Notes: generated by a model not told the origin, from the letters alone. Positions 1-9,531 are shown, counted from the first letter of the stretch. The stretch is 64,000 nt of DNA from JACPYM01 sp031423495 (GCA_031423495.1 JANPFP010000248.1:1-64000), one strand, 5' to 3'. Made by a program: numbers and translations.

Positions 1-96
1 GCTACCTCAAGGATGTTTTGATTGGGTTCGGTGACGCCGTTGCGTCCAGTGCCGAGGTAGCCCTCTCTAACGGTCGGGCTACGGACACGCTTCGCG
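1..96. repeat. Truncated copy of the 123-bp GTAG-ended inverted-repeat element
   Basis: The window opens inside this element. The right arm (58-92) matches the right arms at 9497-9531 and 58621-58655 base for base, and the internal spacer closely matches that of the complete copy at 58533-58655 read in the opposite orientation. The left arm lies outside the window apart from its last few bases. The element ends a few bases before the stop codon of the response regulator at 100. It codes for nothing recognisable. Confidence 0.85.
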
Positions 97-99
97 CTT

Positions 100-1461
100 T
101 CACAAACCGTATTTCTCTAACCGCCGATACAACGCACTGCGGCTCAAGCCCAACGCTTCTGCCGCTTTGCTGACATTGCCGTCGAAGCGTTCGAGCGTTT
201 TTTTGATGAGGAAGCGTTCGACTTCGTCAAGGCTCATGTCTTCGAGGCGCGCGCCGCCGTCACCGCCAGAACTTGCCAGCCCTAAATCAGCGGCCTTGAT
301 GATCGTACCTTGCGCCATCAGCACGCCGCGTTCGATGGCGTGGTCGAGTTCGCGTACGTTGCCCGGCCACGGATGTTGCGTGAGCGTTTTCAAGGCCGCC
401 GGATCGAAGCCCGTCACCAGCTTGCGATAGCGCGCCGCGTGTTGGCGCAAGAAGTGTTCAGCCAACGCGGGGATGTCTTCGCGCCGATCACGCAAGGCGG
501 GCAAGCGGACTTCGACAGTGTTAAGGCGAAACAACAAGTCCTGCCTGAAACGTCCCGCCGCGACTTCGGCATTCAGGTCTGCGTTCGTCGCCGCCACGAT
601 GCGCACGTTGACCTTGCGCGTTTTTGAAGAACCTACGCGCTCGAACTCGCCGGTTTCGAGTACGCGCAAGAGCTTGGCCTGTTGCGGCATCGAGATATTC
701 GCAATCTCGTCGAGAAACAATGTACCGCCGTCAGCGAGTTCGAAGCGGCCTACGCGATCAGCTTTGGCGTCGGTGAAAGCGCCTTTGATGTGGCCGAAAA
801 GTTCGCTCTCGAATACGCCGTCTGACAGGCCGCCGATGTTGACGGTGACAAGCGGCTTGTTGTTGCGATGCGAAATCGAATGCACGACTTTGGCTACGAC
901 GCCTTTGCCGGTGCCGTTTTCGCCGGTGATGAGCATGTTCGCATCTGACGGCCCGACGCGCGCGATGATTTGCAGAATGGGTTGCATCGCGGGGGCTTCG
1001 GCAATCATGTCGGCGCGCGCTTCACCGCGCAGCAATTGGTTTTCAGCAGTGAGTTTTTGTTCGTTGCGCAAGGCCTGACCGAGTTCGATCTGCGTCCAGA
1101 GAATGCTCAAGAGGCGCGCGTTGTCCCACGGCTTTTGCACGAAATCGCGCGCGCCGCGCCGCATGGTTTCGACGGCGAGGTCTACGCTACCCCACGCGGT
1201 CATCACGATGATGGGCAAGGTCGCGTCAAGCATCTGAAGGCGCGAGAGCAAGTCCAGCCCTTCCTGCCCCGAAGTCGTATCGCGCGTGTAATTCAAATCC
1301 ATCAACAACACGTCGAAATCGCGCGCTTCGAGCGCCGTCATAATCTGTTGCGGCGATTGCGCCGTTTCGATCTGAAAGCCTTCGCTCTTGAGCAAGAGGC
1401 GCAGGGCTTCGATCACGTCAATCTGGTCGTCCGCGATAAGAATGCGGGGAGAAGTTTTCAT
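100..1461 (-). CDS. Sigma-54-dependent response regulator, NtrC family
   Basis: This 453-residue protein has the three NtrC-family domains. An N-terminal receiver (about 5-120) carries the acidic pair near residue 11 and a phospho-acceptor Asp at about 55. A central AAA+ sigma-54 activation domain (about 155-385) carries Walker A GENGTGKG. A C-terminal Fis-type helix-turn-helix ends in the recognition helix SRSALYRRLEKYGL. The loop that normally reads GAFTGA and contacts sigma-54 reads GAFTDA here, a variant seen in other activators. The cognate histidine kinase is not visible and may lie left of the window. The ABC ATPase gene lies 183 bp upstream on the same strand, so the two may be functionally linked. 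The promoter targets are unknown. Confidence 0.93.
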   Translation of the reverse strand: MKTSPRILIADDQIDVIEALRLLLKSEGFQIETAQSPQQIMTALEARDFDVLLMDLNYTRDTTSGQEGLDLLSRLQMLDATLPIIVMTAWGSVDLAVETMRRGARDFVQKPWDNARLLSILWTQIELGQALRNEQKLTAENQLLRGEARADMIAEAPAMQPILQIIARVGPSDANMLITGENGTGKGVVAKVVHSISHRNNKPLVTVNIGGLSDGVFESELFGHIKGAFTDAKADRVGRFELADGGTLFLDEIANISMPQQAKLLRVLETGEFERVGSSKTRKVNVRIVAATNADLNAEVAAGRFRQDLLFRLNTVEVRLPALRDRREDIPALAEHFLRQHAARYRKLVTGFDPAALKTLTQHPWPGNVRELDHAIERGVLMAQGTIIKAADLGLASSGGDGGARLEDMSLDEVERFLIKKTLERFDGNVSKAAEALGLSRSALYRRLEKYGL

Positions 1462-1644
1462 AAGCGGAAACGAAGTAACACGAATCAGACCAAAGCAAAA
1501 GACTGTCAGAAAAACGCTGAATACGCGGAAGCAGAACTGCGGAATTTCGCGGAAAGATTTTGACGGAAATCATTGTCCGCGTTTTCTGCGATTCCTCTCT
1601 GCGTCTTTCCGCGATTTTTCTGCCCCCTTCCATCAGGCAGAACT

Positions 1645-2316
<672 letters not shown>

Positions 2317-2688
2317 TGCGTCCCTCGTCAAATGGTAAATTTCAGCATACGCCAACTGCCAACCGATAATGACAAACCGTGTGCCACACCTCAACCACAC
2401 GCCAGCGGCCAATAGAATCAAGCGATTTCGTTTCGTTTGCCTGCGCGCCAGCGCAACGGTAAACAAAACACCTGTCCGATATTGGGAAGCCTTGTTCGCA
2501 AAAACTAACAGCGCGGACAGTAAATCGCGTGAACTTCGCATCTGCACCATCCGTAACGTGACTTGCCAAGCGAAGCGCAGCTTTTTAGACTGCCGTTAGC
2601 TTTTAGCAACGCTCACACACCCCGTGCAATAAACCTTCCCCGTATTCACCCTAACCAGTTGCCCTGAAGTTATCGAAACTCGTCACGC
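2317..2688. other. Intergenic stretch without recognisable gene
   Basis: About 370 bp between the divergent ABC ATPase and foldase genes. Open frames here are short and lack ribosome-binding sites or family resemblance. No hairpin, repeat or RNA gene was recognised. It should contain the ATPase promoter, which I could not place. The foldase promoter follows at its right edge. Confidence 0.5.
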
Positions 2689-2717
2689 TTGCTGAGACAA
2701 AAGCGTGTCGGTATATT
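2689..2717 (+). promoter_or_regulatory. Candidate sigma-70-type promoter for the foldase gene
   Basis: A -35 hexamer TTGCTG and a -10 hexamer TATATT are separated by exactly 17 bp, and lie about 110 bp before the foldase start. This is motif matching only. No transcription start is known. Confidence 0.5.
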
Positions 2718-2828
2718 GTCGGCTTTCTGGCCTGACCACTTTTGCCTCTTACACTTAGAACAATGCGTTTCCCCGTGCGAGATCGGGGAACGTGGTCAAG
2801 ATTTAATCCACTGTTGGGAGTCATTGCT

Positions 2829-4823
2829 ATGTTACGTTTTTTTTCGAAGTTTCAACGTTCGCGCAACCTGTTTCTGGGTGCGTTTTGTTTGCTGCTGCTC
2901 ATCGGTTTGGTCATGTTTTATCTGCCAAGCACGAACCTGATGCCGGGCACGAATACGGCGGCCACTTCTGCTGACGATAAAATTGTCGTTGCCACCGTGG
3001 GTTCCGAAGAAATCACGCTGCGGGAATTCAGGAACGCTCTGCGGTCTTACGGCCAACGCTATACGCGGCAAGGCGAATTGCCTTATGCCACGCTGAAAGC
3101 ATTGGGAGCCGATAAAGAAGCGTTGGACGGATTAGTCGCCAATCGCCTCGCGCTTGATGTCGCCCGTGATTTAGGACTGAGCGGCACTGACCGCGAAATC
3201 AGCGAACAAGTGGTTCGCTCTTTCACCAATCAACAAACCGGACAGTTCATCGGCAAGGCTGAATACATGCGCAGCTTGGCGCTGCAAGGCACGTCAGCTA
3301 GCGAATATGAAGAATCACTCCGCGACGGGCTGACGGCGAACAAGGTGCGCGCTTATGTGATGGCGGGCGAACAGATTTCTGACAAAGAGATCGAAGAGTC
3401 TTACAAAAAAGACAACACCAAAGTCGAAGTCAGTTACGCGATCATTGACCGCGAAAAGGTCAAGAGTAAGCTCAAGGCCACTGATGCCGAATTGCAGGCT
3501 TATTACGACGGACATAAAGGTAGCTTCAAGGCCGACAAGCCTACGCGCAAGGTTGATTACATCTTCATCTCGACCGATCAGGTCGCCAAGACGATGACGA
3601 TCACCGATGCCGATCTCAAGGCTGAATACGACAGCAACAAACAGTTTGAATACCGCGCCAGTGTGATTCGCCGCGACGTACTCACCTCTGCCGACGAAGA
3701 CACCGTGAGCCAGAAGATCAACGAGATCAATCAACGCATACGCGGCGCACAGGGCGGCGCGAAGCCCGAAGATTTCGCCACCGTCGCTAAAGCCGAATCG
3801 CAAGACCCTTCACGCGTCAAAGGCGGAGACATCGGCTTCATCCGCAAAGATCCGAACAAACCGGGCGCTTGGCAACAACGCGCGGTGAACCTGAAAGTCG
3901 GCGACATTGACGGCCCGTTCCGCGACGGCAAGAGCTATTACATTCTCAAAGTCACCGAACAACGCGAAGTGCCGTTCGAGGCGATGAAAGCCACGTTGCG
4001 CGCGGGCGTCGCCAATCGCAAAGCCTATCAACGCGCGTCTGAACTGGCCGACAAAGCTTATGCCGAAGCGACCGCCGCCAAGAGCTTGCTCAAAGGAGCT
4101 GAAGCTATCGCCGCCGACATCAGACAACCTGCTGCTTCATTGCTGAAAACTACGCCGTATTTCAAGGACGGCGATACGCTGCCCGAAATCGGCAGCAATC
4201 CGGCCTTTGAAGAAGCCGTCAAGGATTTGAAAAAAACTGACTTCACCGAAAAGGTAGGCATTCCCGGCGGCTTGGCGATTCCGCAAATGGCTGACGTGCT
4301 GGCCGAAGGTTCGGCACTCAGTTTCGAGCAGGCCAAAAACCAGGTCGAAAACAAATGGCGCGACGAAAAAGAACCCAACGTAGCGTTGGCGCGCGCGCAA
4401 GACATTATCAACAAAGCCAAGAGCGCAGCGGAATTCACTGCGCTGTGCAAAGCTGAAGGCTTGGAAGTAAAGACCGACAATAACTTCAACAACGTGACCT
4501 TCCCCGGTTCGGCGGTGGGCGGCTTGCAAACCGGACAGGTCGCGCGCAACGCGCTGTTCACCCTCAAAGAGAACGAAGTGGTCAAAGCGCCGATCAAATA
4601 CGGTGCAGGCGGATTCATGATCTTTGTGGCAACCAAGCGCACCGAAGCCGACATGTCGCAAATCGGAGCCGCGCGCGCCGACAAGCGTCAGGCGATGGTC
4701 ACCGAACGCCAAAGCCTGGCTTACGACGCTTATATCAAAGCGGCGCGCAAGCGTTACGACGACGCAGGCAAGATCAAGATTTATCAAGACCGCATTGATA
4801 AAGCCTTTGAAGGCGCGCAATAA
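2829..4823 (+). CDS. PpiD/SurA-like membrane-anchored peptidyl-prolyl isomerase
   Basis: A 664-residue periplasmic foldase. It has a short cytosolic basic N-terminus, one membrane anchor (about 14-36), a SurA_N-type helical chaperone region, a second charged helical segment, a parvulin-type PpiC rotamase domain (about 310-385, with GGDIGFI and YYILKV strands) and a long C-terminal helical region as in PpiD. Proteins of this group fold outer-membrane and secreted proteins next to the Sec translocon. The start at 2829 is chosen because GGGAG lies 8 bases upstream and the anchor then starts near the N-terminus. The frame is open back to 2742. A strong terminator follows the stop, so the gene is probably monocistronic. 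Confidence 0.88.
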   Translation: MLRFFSKFQRSRNLFLGAFCLLLLIGLVMFYLPSTNLMPGTNTAATSADDKIVVATVGSEEITLREFRNALRSYGQRYTRQGELPYATLKALGADKEALDGLVANRLALDVARDLGLSGTDREISEQVVRSFTNQQTGQFIGKAEYMRSLALQGTSASEYEESLRDGLTANKVRAYVMAGEQISDKEIEESYKKDNTKVEVSYAIIDREKVKSKLKATDAELQAYYDGHKGSFKADKPTRKVDYIFISTDQVAKTMTITDADLKAEYDSNKQFEYRASVIRRDVLTSADEDTVSQKINEINQRIRGAQGGAKPEDFATVAKAESQDPSRVKGGDIGFIRKDPNKPGAWQQRAVNLKVGDIDGPFRDGKSYYILKVTEQREVPFEAMKATLRAGVANRKAYQRASELADKAYAEATAAKSLLKGAEAIAADIRQPAASLLKTTPYFKDGDTLPEIGSNPAFEEAVKDLKKTDFTEKVGIPGGLAIPQMADVLAEGSALSFEQAKNQVENKWRDEKEPNVALARAQDIINKAKSAAEFTALCKAEGLEVKTDNNFNNVTFPGSAVGGLQTGQVARNALFTLKENEVVKAPIKYGAGGFMIFVATKRTEADMSQIGAARADKRQAMVTERQSLAYDAYIKAARKRYDDAGKIKIYQDRIDKAFEGAQ

Positions 4824-4860
4824 CTTGAGTGCGGAGTAATTCTCTAATCCGCATAAGCCA

Positions 4861-4903
4861 AAGGCCGGATGGATTTGTGATGAAATCCATTCGGCCTTTT
4901 TTT
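4861..4903 (+). terminator. Rho-independent terminator of the foldase gene
   Basis: A 16-bp stem (one G-U pair) with a 6-base loop is followed by seven Ts. It begins 37 bases after the foldase stop codon and lies between convergent genes. Confidence 0.9.
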
Positions 4904-4930
4904 ATTTGCTGATTCAATGCCCTACGCGGA

Positions 4931-4972
4931 CACTCCGCACTCCGCACTCCGCACTCCGCACTCCGCACTCCG
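4931..4972. repeat. Heptanucleotide tandem repeat, unit CACTCCG, 6 copies
   Basis: Six perfect head-to-tail copies of CACTCCG run to within 4 bases of the stop codon of the downstream minus-strand gene. A short inverse match, GAGTGCGGAGT, lies at about 4828-4838, so the terminator at 4861 is bracketed by inverted arms of the same repeat. The unit recurs at 11204-11282 and inside a gene at 48821. Confidence 0.95.
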
Positions 4973-4975
4973 CAC

Positions 4976-5959
4976 TTACTCCATCAGTTCTTTCGGCAAG
5001 ACTAGCGTGAGAGCTACGTCTTGGGCTTGCGTGCTGATTTGGACTTTGTCGAGCAACGAACTGTAGAGTTTCGATTTTTCGTCATCGCCGCCGAGAAATA
5101 ACTTACCCAGTACGACCAATCCGCCGAGGCTTTCTTTCAGCAAGGCTGCGTCGTTGTTCGAAGCGGTACGCGCGCGCGCCGCCACCGTAGCCGTGTTGTC
5201 TGCGTTCAAATCCATCGAACCGAAAATCGCCTTGACCGCTGCGACTTGCGAGAACAATTCGCCCTGACTGGCTAACATCGCGCGCAAACCTTCGGGCAGG
5301 TTTCCGGCAAACCGTACGAGGCTCGATTCTTTGATTTCTTTCAGTGCTTTTGCCAGCGGCGCGTGTGCGGCGGTAGGAGCTTTGGCTGACAACACGCTTT
5401 GCACGGCTTCGAGATCGCCGATGGCAATGCGCTGTTGGTCGAGGGCGGCAAAAAAGAGTTCGCTCGCAGCGGCTTCAGGCTTGGCTTTCAAACTCAAAGT
5501 GAAAAGTTGCTTGCCTTGATATTCGCGGGCGTTGAGTTCGCCACCAGCGGCTTTGGCAGCCGACGAAAGTTTTTGCGCGTCTATGCTGACGCCTTGCAAC
5601 AACAGCAAGCCGCTGCCACGCGAAAGCGTTTCGGTCATCTTCACGCCCAACACGGCGGTTTGCACCTGCGCCGGATCAATGCCGCTCAGCTTGGCAAAAG
5701 TTTCAATCTCGCTCGCCGTTTTGCCGATGCCCGCGACCGAAATGTTTTTGAGGCGCGGCAGCAATTCGCCCATCACTCGCTTCACATCAATGACCGCTAC
5801 GATGTCTGACACGGGAAGCTGCATCAGCAATTCGTCAGTAGCCGAAACCGCAGCTTTTTGTGCGGCAGGTGTCGCAGCCGTTTGCGCCCAACCTATAACG
5901 CATACGTTGCAAGCCAAGCTCACGGACAAAACCGCAGCGGCACAATTCGATAATTTCAT
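4976..5959 (-). CDS. Secreted protein of unknown function
   Basis: I do not recognise a family for this 327-residue protein. It has a signal peptide (hydrophobic about 8-24, cleavage near AQTAA) and an AAGGAG ribosome-binding site before the ATG. The mature part is Ala/Leu-rich with alternating helix and strand character. It resembles secreted proteins that Acidobacteriota and Planctomycetes genomes carry with DUF3352-like repeats, but no diagnostic motif was found. It converges on the foldase gene, and its stop codon abuts the CACTCCG repeat. A REP-like pair lies just upstream of its ribosome-binding site. Confidence 0.7.
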   Translation of the reverse strand: MKLSNCAAAVLSVSLACNVCVIGWAQTAATPAAQKAAVSATDELLMQLPVSDIVAVIDVKRVMGELLPRLKNISVAGIGKTASEIETFAKLSGIDPAQVQTAVLGVKMTETLSRGSGLLLLQGVSIDAQKLSSAAKAAGGELNAREYQGKQLFTLSLKAKPEAAASELFFAALDQQRIAIGDLEAVQSVLSAKAPTAAHAPLAKALKEIKESSLVRFAGNLPEGLRAMLASQGELFSQVAAVKAIFGSMDLNADNTATVAARARTASNNDAALLKESLGGLVVLGKLFLGGDDEKSKLYSSLLDKVQISTQAQDVALTLVLPKELME

Positions 5960-5987
5960 TTCATTTACTCCTTAAAAAAACACTGTC

Positions 5988-6038
5988 GTAGTGACGACTT
6001 TCGTCGTGCCGTGACAGAACGACTAAAGTCGTCACTAC
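5988..6038. repeat. REP-like inverted pair with GTAG heads
   Basis: Each arm is GTAG plus TG and a small hairpin built on ACGACTTT(C/A)GTCGT. The two arms face each other with the GTAG heads outermost (5988-5991 and CTAC at 6035-6038). This matches the published architecture of paired REP sequences (BIMEs). It lies between divergent genes. Confidence 0.75.
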
Positions 6039-6172
6039 CACGCATCAAGAACGACGCCGGTCAAAATATCCGCGTGGGAAAATTCGTAAAATTGCGATGC
6101 CCAAAGGCTTGCGTTAGGATGCGCACGGTTCTGTGGAACTCGCCAACATTCCCCCAAAGTTCAAAAAAAATC

Positions 6173-6727
6173 ATGTCTTCGTTCGATTCAACTCTATCCA
6201 CTGCCGCCAGCGATTATCAAGAAAGCCTCTGGCTCGTCGCGCTGTATGAATCGGAAGAACCCATTCAAGCCTTGCTCGAACGCTTGCACGCGCTGGGCGT
6301 CGAGACGCAGGACGCGAGCATCGTCCGCGTAGACCTGAACGACCAGCAACGCGCCGTCACCCGCGATGCGCAATCACAGCTTTCGCCCAATGCCCGCAAC
6401 GCCATCACCGGAGCCATCATCGGCAGCGGCGTATTCACCCTCGTCGGCATTGCACTTTATGAAGCGGCGCTGCTGACCTTGCGCGGCATTGAGGGATTGC
6501 CCGGCCACGCTTTTGCGTTTGCCCTCGCGGGCGCAGCCCTCGGCGGCGCGTTGGGTTCGGTTATCGTACCAGTCAAAAAGCGCCGCAAGTTACCCGCGCA
6601 AGCCGTCAATAAAATGCCCGCCATCACCAGCGAAGGCTTTCTCGTCGCCGTCAAGATGCCGCCTGAACTCGGTGAACAATCAGAAGCCATTGCCCGCAGC
6701 CTGGGCGCAAAACAAATTCTCTGTTGA
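6173..6727 (+). CDS. Glycine-rich two-helix membrane protein of unknown function
   Basis: A 184-residue protein. The N-terminal 60 residues look like a small alpha/beta domain that starts with a strand-like LWLVALYES, as in stress proteins of the YflT/DUF1269 kind. Two Gly/Ala-rich hydrophobic segments follow (about 76-100 and 108-130), then a basic stretch KKRRK and a short C-terminal domain with EGFLVAVKM. The two membrane segments with a small cytosolic domain suggest a membrane-associated stress protein, which is inference. The ATG at 6173 is chosen by the protein pattern. The ribosome-binding site is poor and the frame is open back to 6011. Confidence 0.65.
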   Translation: MSSFDSTLSTAASDYQESLWLVALYESEEPIQALLERLHALGVETQDASIVRVDLNDQQRAVTRDAQSQLSPNARNAITGAIIGSGVFTLVGIALYEAALLTLRGIEGLPGHAFAFALAGAALGGALGSVIVPVKKRRKLPAQAVNKMPAITSEGFLVAVKMPPELGEQSEAIARSLGAKQILC

Positions 6728-6778
6728 GGGAATACGCAGCACCACACGATTGAGACGCACGATCTTGCGAAAAACAAT

Positions 6779-6820
6779 AAGCCCCATAAAGACGCACAAT
6801 GTTGCGTCTTTATGGGGCTT
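6779..6820 (-). terminator. Rho-independent terminator of the TerB-like gene
   Basis: A perfect 18-bp stem with a 6-base loop is followed on the minus strand by TTATTGTTTTT. It lies 22 bp beyond the stop of the minus-strand gene and may also serve the convergent plus-strand gene. Confidence 0.85.
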
Positions 6821-6842
6821 CGTTAAGGCTGGCGAGCGGTCG

Positions 6843-7448
6843 CTATTCGCTCATCGTCTCCTCTGCCGCATCAGGATTTTTTTTAACAATGATCGCCGTG
6901 ATCGCTTCGAGCGCGGCGCTTTCATCGCCGGAAATCGCGCCGATGCCTAAAAATCCGCCGGAGGCTTGCGCGATGCTGCTACTGTAAGTCAGCAAATCCT
7001 GGCGGGCTTCGCGCCGTTGGTCGGCGGGCAGGGCTTCGATCAAGATGCGAACGGCGCGCAGCGTATTTTCAAAGAAAGCGTCAGTGGGCTTTTTCGTCAG
7101 CCAATCGTTGAGTTGCGTTTCAGCCGCGCTGCCAATGTTCACACCGCGCGAACGTGCCGCGTGCATAATCAGTTCGCGTTCTTTTTCGCTCACATCGCCC
7201 GAAGCCCACGCTACCTGAATGAGCGGCACGAGGTGCAACAGCATTACGGTATCAGGCGAGTAACCCAACTCGCGCAGGGCTTCGATGACTTCGGCGTCTT
7301 GAATGCCGGTCGCCGCCGCCATTTGTTGTTGCGCGCTTTCTGACGAATGTTTTTGATGGAGCTTCTCAATCAGTTCGCGTTCTTTGCGCATGAAATACTC
7401 TTCTTCGAGACCGCGTCCGCGCTCGGCGAAGATGTCTTTGTTCGACAT
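6843..7448 (-). CDS. TerB-like acidic helical protein, paralogue of the protein at 61261
   Basis: A 201-residue, probably cytosolic, helical protein with an AGAGGAA ribosome-binding site. The core LVPLIQVAWASGDVSEKERE followed by an Arg-rich helix is typical of TerB/DjlA-N-like folds, where an acidic pair may bind metal. The protein at 61261-61749 carries the same core (LLPSLQVAWADGYVSLREGE), so the genome holds at least two paralogues. The N-terminal 60 residues are charged and coiled. The biochemical role is unknown and the TerB assignment rests on pattern only. Confidence 0.6.
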   Translation of the reverse strand: MSNKDIFAERGRGLEEEYFMRKERELIEKLHQKHSSESAQQQMAAATGIQDAEVIEALRELGYSPDTVMLLHLVPLIQVAWASGDVSEKERELIMHAARSRGVNIGSAAETQLNDWLTKKPTDAFFENTLRAVRILIEALPADQRREARQDLLTYSSSIAQASGGFLGIGAISGDESAALEAITAIIVKKNPDAAEETMSE

Positions 7449-7553
7449 ATCAGTTCCTCTTTCCGTGTTTTAGATTTGATGATCCGTGTGGATGATGACA
7501 AATGATGACAGGCGGGATTGAAACAAAGTCCCCGCTAATTAACAAGCCGGGCG

Positions 7554-8057
7554 TTAGGCCGGAAAGGCGTAAGTCACCACATAGGCAGGCGGTTCTTTTT
7601 CGAGCAACGGACGCCCTTCGCATTCGAGCCAGGCGTGGCCTTCTAGCAAATTGGCGAGCGGATTCAGCTTCACCTCTTTGCCCTGTCGCACGCCGAACAG
7701 TACGCGCGTTTGAATGCCTGCACTTCCCAATACGCGATGCAACACCAACGCGCGCTTCCAGCACACCGGCGTGAAAACCCAACGATCAAGTTGCAGCAAA
7801 CGATCCAACCAATAGGCCGCACGTTGCGGAGCCAATCGCAACGGCGCACTCGCTTTACGCTTTCGCGGCGTTATCCAATACAGCAAACGCGGCAACGGAT
7901 AACGCGGCATGGCATAGGCCACAATGACGACCCATACGACAAGACGGATGAGCAGCCACGCTTCGCCGGGCTTGTGCCGTGCCAGCCAACCCAGACGCCG
8001 CAAGCGATCCCACGTTTTGACCGAAACCGTCAAAGAGTCATTCATAACTTTTGGCAT
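7554..8057 (-). CDS. Lasso-peptide-type B2 protease (transglutaminase-like)
   Basis: A 167-residue protein of the McjB C-terminal (Transglut_core3) family. In lasso peptide pathways these B2 enzymes cleave the leader from the precursor. The catalytic Cys is seen in PVCWKRALVLHRVL (Cys about 99) and the His in GHAWLECEG (His about 141). A hydrophobic segment at about 33-50 is unusual for the soluble enzyme and suggests membrane association. The gene overlaps the nucleotidyltransferase gene by 20 bp, or by 8 bp if the ATG at 8045 is used, so the two are translationally coupled. No precursor peptide, RRE/PqqD protein or asparagine-synthase-like cyclase is visible nearby, so it may serve another peptide or a polysaccharide pathway. 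Confidence 0.8.
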   Translation of the reverse strand: MPKVMNDSLTVSVKTWDRLRRLGWLARHKPGEAWLLIRLVVWVVIVAYAMPRYPLPRLLYWITPRKRKASAPLRLAPQRAAYWLDRLLQLDRWVFTPVCWKRALVLHRVLGSAGIQTRVLFGVRQGKEVKLNPLANLLEGHAWLECEGRPLLEKEPPAYVVTYAFPA

Positions 8058-9267
8058 GACTTTTCAGGGCATGACTTTCAGAAGCATTGTCATGCATAAA
8101 GTGCCAGCCCAGCCAACGCTGCCCGTAAAATTTCGTCACGCGCGCCAGCCGCAAGACGCGATAGCCCAATCCCAGCGAAGCAGGCAACGCCACGCGCCGC
8201 CATTCGGTACTGCCGGGCGATAAAGCGTAACGCGCACAATAACGCAGTTTGCCCCACCAATGCGGTTGCGCCTGAATTAAAAACGCATGCCGCGCGATCA
8301 CCGTCTCATCATAACTTTGCTCGTGCCGCAATAACTCATAGGCGTGTCGCAATGGACTTTCAAGCGAATCGTCCTGTAACAGTTCCACCCGCAACGCTTC
8401 GGACAAAGGCGCGGCTAACAATTCATGAGCAAGGCGCAAAGCAATGCGCACCAATCGCTCCGCGTTCAGCAAGCGCGCCAGTTGCCATAGGCGCGCCCAA
8501 TCCAAATCGGGCGAAACGCGAATCAGTTGCGCTACGTCGGCGACGGCTTTGAGCTGATTCCAGCCGTCTTTGCTGCCGTGCAAGCACAGCAACAACAGCG
8601 TCTCAGCCGCCCCCAGCGCCGCAATCGGCTGTCCGTTTAATGTGCCTTGTTGCAACTGTTCCCACCACGGCCAACGCTCAAACCGTATGCCCGCATAACG
8701 AAACGTCATCGCCCAATGCAATTCCAACACTACGCCGTCGCTCAGTCGCATCAGCGGCAAGTCATAAGCGAAAGGCCGCATCGCATCATCCGCCATATGC
8801 TTGATGTTGCGCTTGCGCACAAAGCCGCGCGCACGACAGAGCTGTTCGGCTTCATCAATCTGTTGCGGATGAACCAACACATCAAGATCGCAATAATCGC
8901 GCAAGTCCAACGCGCCATAAGCCAACTCAGCCAGCGCCGGGCCTTTCAGCGCGACGGCTGGCAATCCGGCGGCGCGAAAGTCGGCGAGCAATTCGAGCAA
9001 GGTCTGGGTCAAAAACCGCGCGCGAATCGCGTTGCGTTGCGCGTAATCCCGCAACGCAGGCGTCACATATTCAGGCGCGTGCCGATGCAAATGATGCGCG
9101 AGCAACGGAGCCAAACCATGATGAATAGCGCTGCGCGTGAGTTCATCGGGGGTCGTGTGCCGCAGAGCTTCGTGAAAAGACGCGACAGCAGATTCATCCC
9201 ACTGACAATGCGTCGCCCAACGCAGAGCATTAAATGCGTGATCAAATTGGAGTGGGGAAAATGACAT
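8038..9267 (-). CDS. Nucleotidyltransferase family protein (NTP_transf_5 type)
   Basis: A 409-residue member of the uncharacterised nucleotidyltransferase family PF14907. The diagnostic segment is LKGPALAELAYGALDLRDY followed by CDLDVLV, whose aspartates would bind metal in a polymerase-beta fold. These proteins are frequently encoded beside B2 transglutaminase-like proteins, as here, and the substrate is unknown. The ATG at 9267 has AAAGGA upstream. An in-frame TTG nine bases earlier is less likely. The last codons overlap the B2 gene. The two form a compact operon that ends before the TerB-like gene. Confidence 0.8.
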   Translation of the reverse strand: MSFSPLQFDHAFNALRWATHCQWDESAVASFHEALRHTTPDELTRSAIHHGLAPLLAHHLHRHAPEYVTPALRDYAQRNAIRARFLTQTLLELLADFRAAGLPAVALKGPALAELAYGALDLRDYCDLDVLVHPQQIDEAEQLCRARGFVRKRNIKHMADDAMRPFAYDLPLMRLSDGVVLELHWAMTFRYAGIRFERWPWWEQLQQGTLNGQPIAALGAAETLLLLCLHGSKDGWNQLKAVADVAQLIRVSPDLDWARLWQLARLLNAERLVRIALRLAHELLAAPLSEALRVELLQDDSLESPLRHAYELLRHEQSYDETVIARHAFLIQAQPHWWGKLRYCARYALSPGSTEWRRVALPASLGLGYRVLRLARVTKFYGQRWLGWHFMHDNASESHALKSHAKSYE

Positions 9268-9408
9268 ACCGACCAATTCCTTTTTCGTTCGTACGGGCTG
9301 ATCAACTTAATGAGGATGACGAACACACCATAGGCCAAGCGCGCGCGGCCTGTCCAGTTTCTTGTCAGGTTACGGTGGACGTGAAATCATCCGATCCGTA
9401 ATTGCGCG

Positions 9409-9531
9409 AAGCGTGTCCGTAGCCCGACCGTTAGAGAGGGCTATCTCAAGGATGTTTCGCATGGGTTCGCTGACGCCATTGCGTCCAGTACCGAGGTAGC
9501 CCTCTCTAACGGTCGGGCTACGGACACGCTT
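9409..9531. repeat. Complete 123-bp GTAG-ended inverted-repeat element, copy 2
   Basis: The arms are 35 bp, inverted and nearly perfect (9409-9443 and 9497-9531), each containing GTAGCCCGACCGTTAGAGAG, and are separated by a 53-bp spacer. The copies at 1-96 and 58533-58655 share the arms and a spacer that differs at a few bases. The right end lies 2-3 bases from the ribosome-binding site of the lipoprotein gene. There is no coding capacity, so it must be mobilised in trans. Confidence 0.95.

Noticed and set aside
1480..1630. Loose inverted match of GCGGAA-type segments between the two first genes as another repeat element
   Set aside because: The arms are short and imperfect, with no defined ends. 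It may be an eroded element but cannot be supported.
4931..4972. Heptamer arrays as possible CRISPR arrays
   Set aside because: The units are contiguous with no spacers, and no cas gene is in the window.
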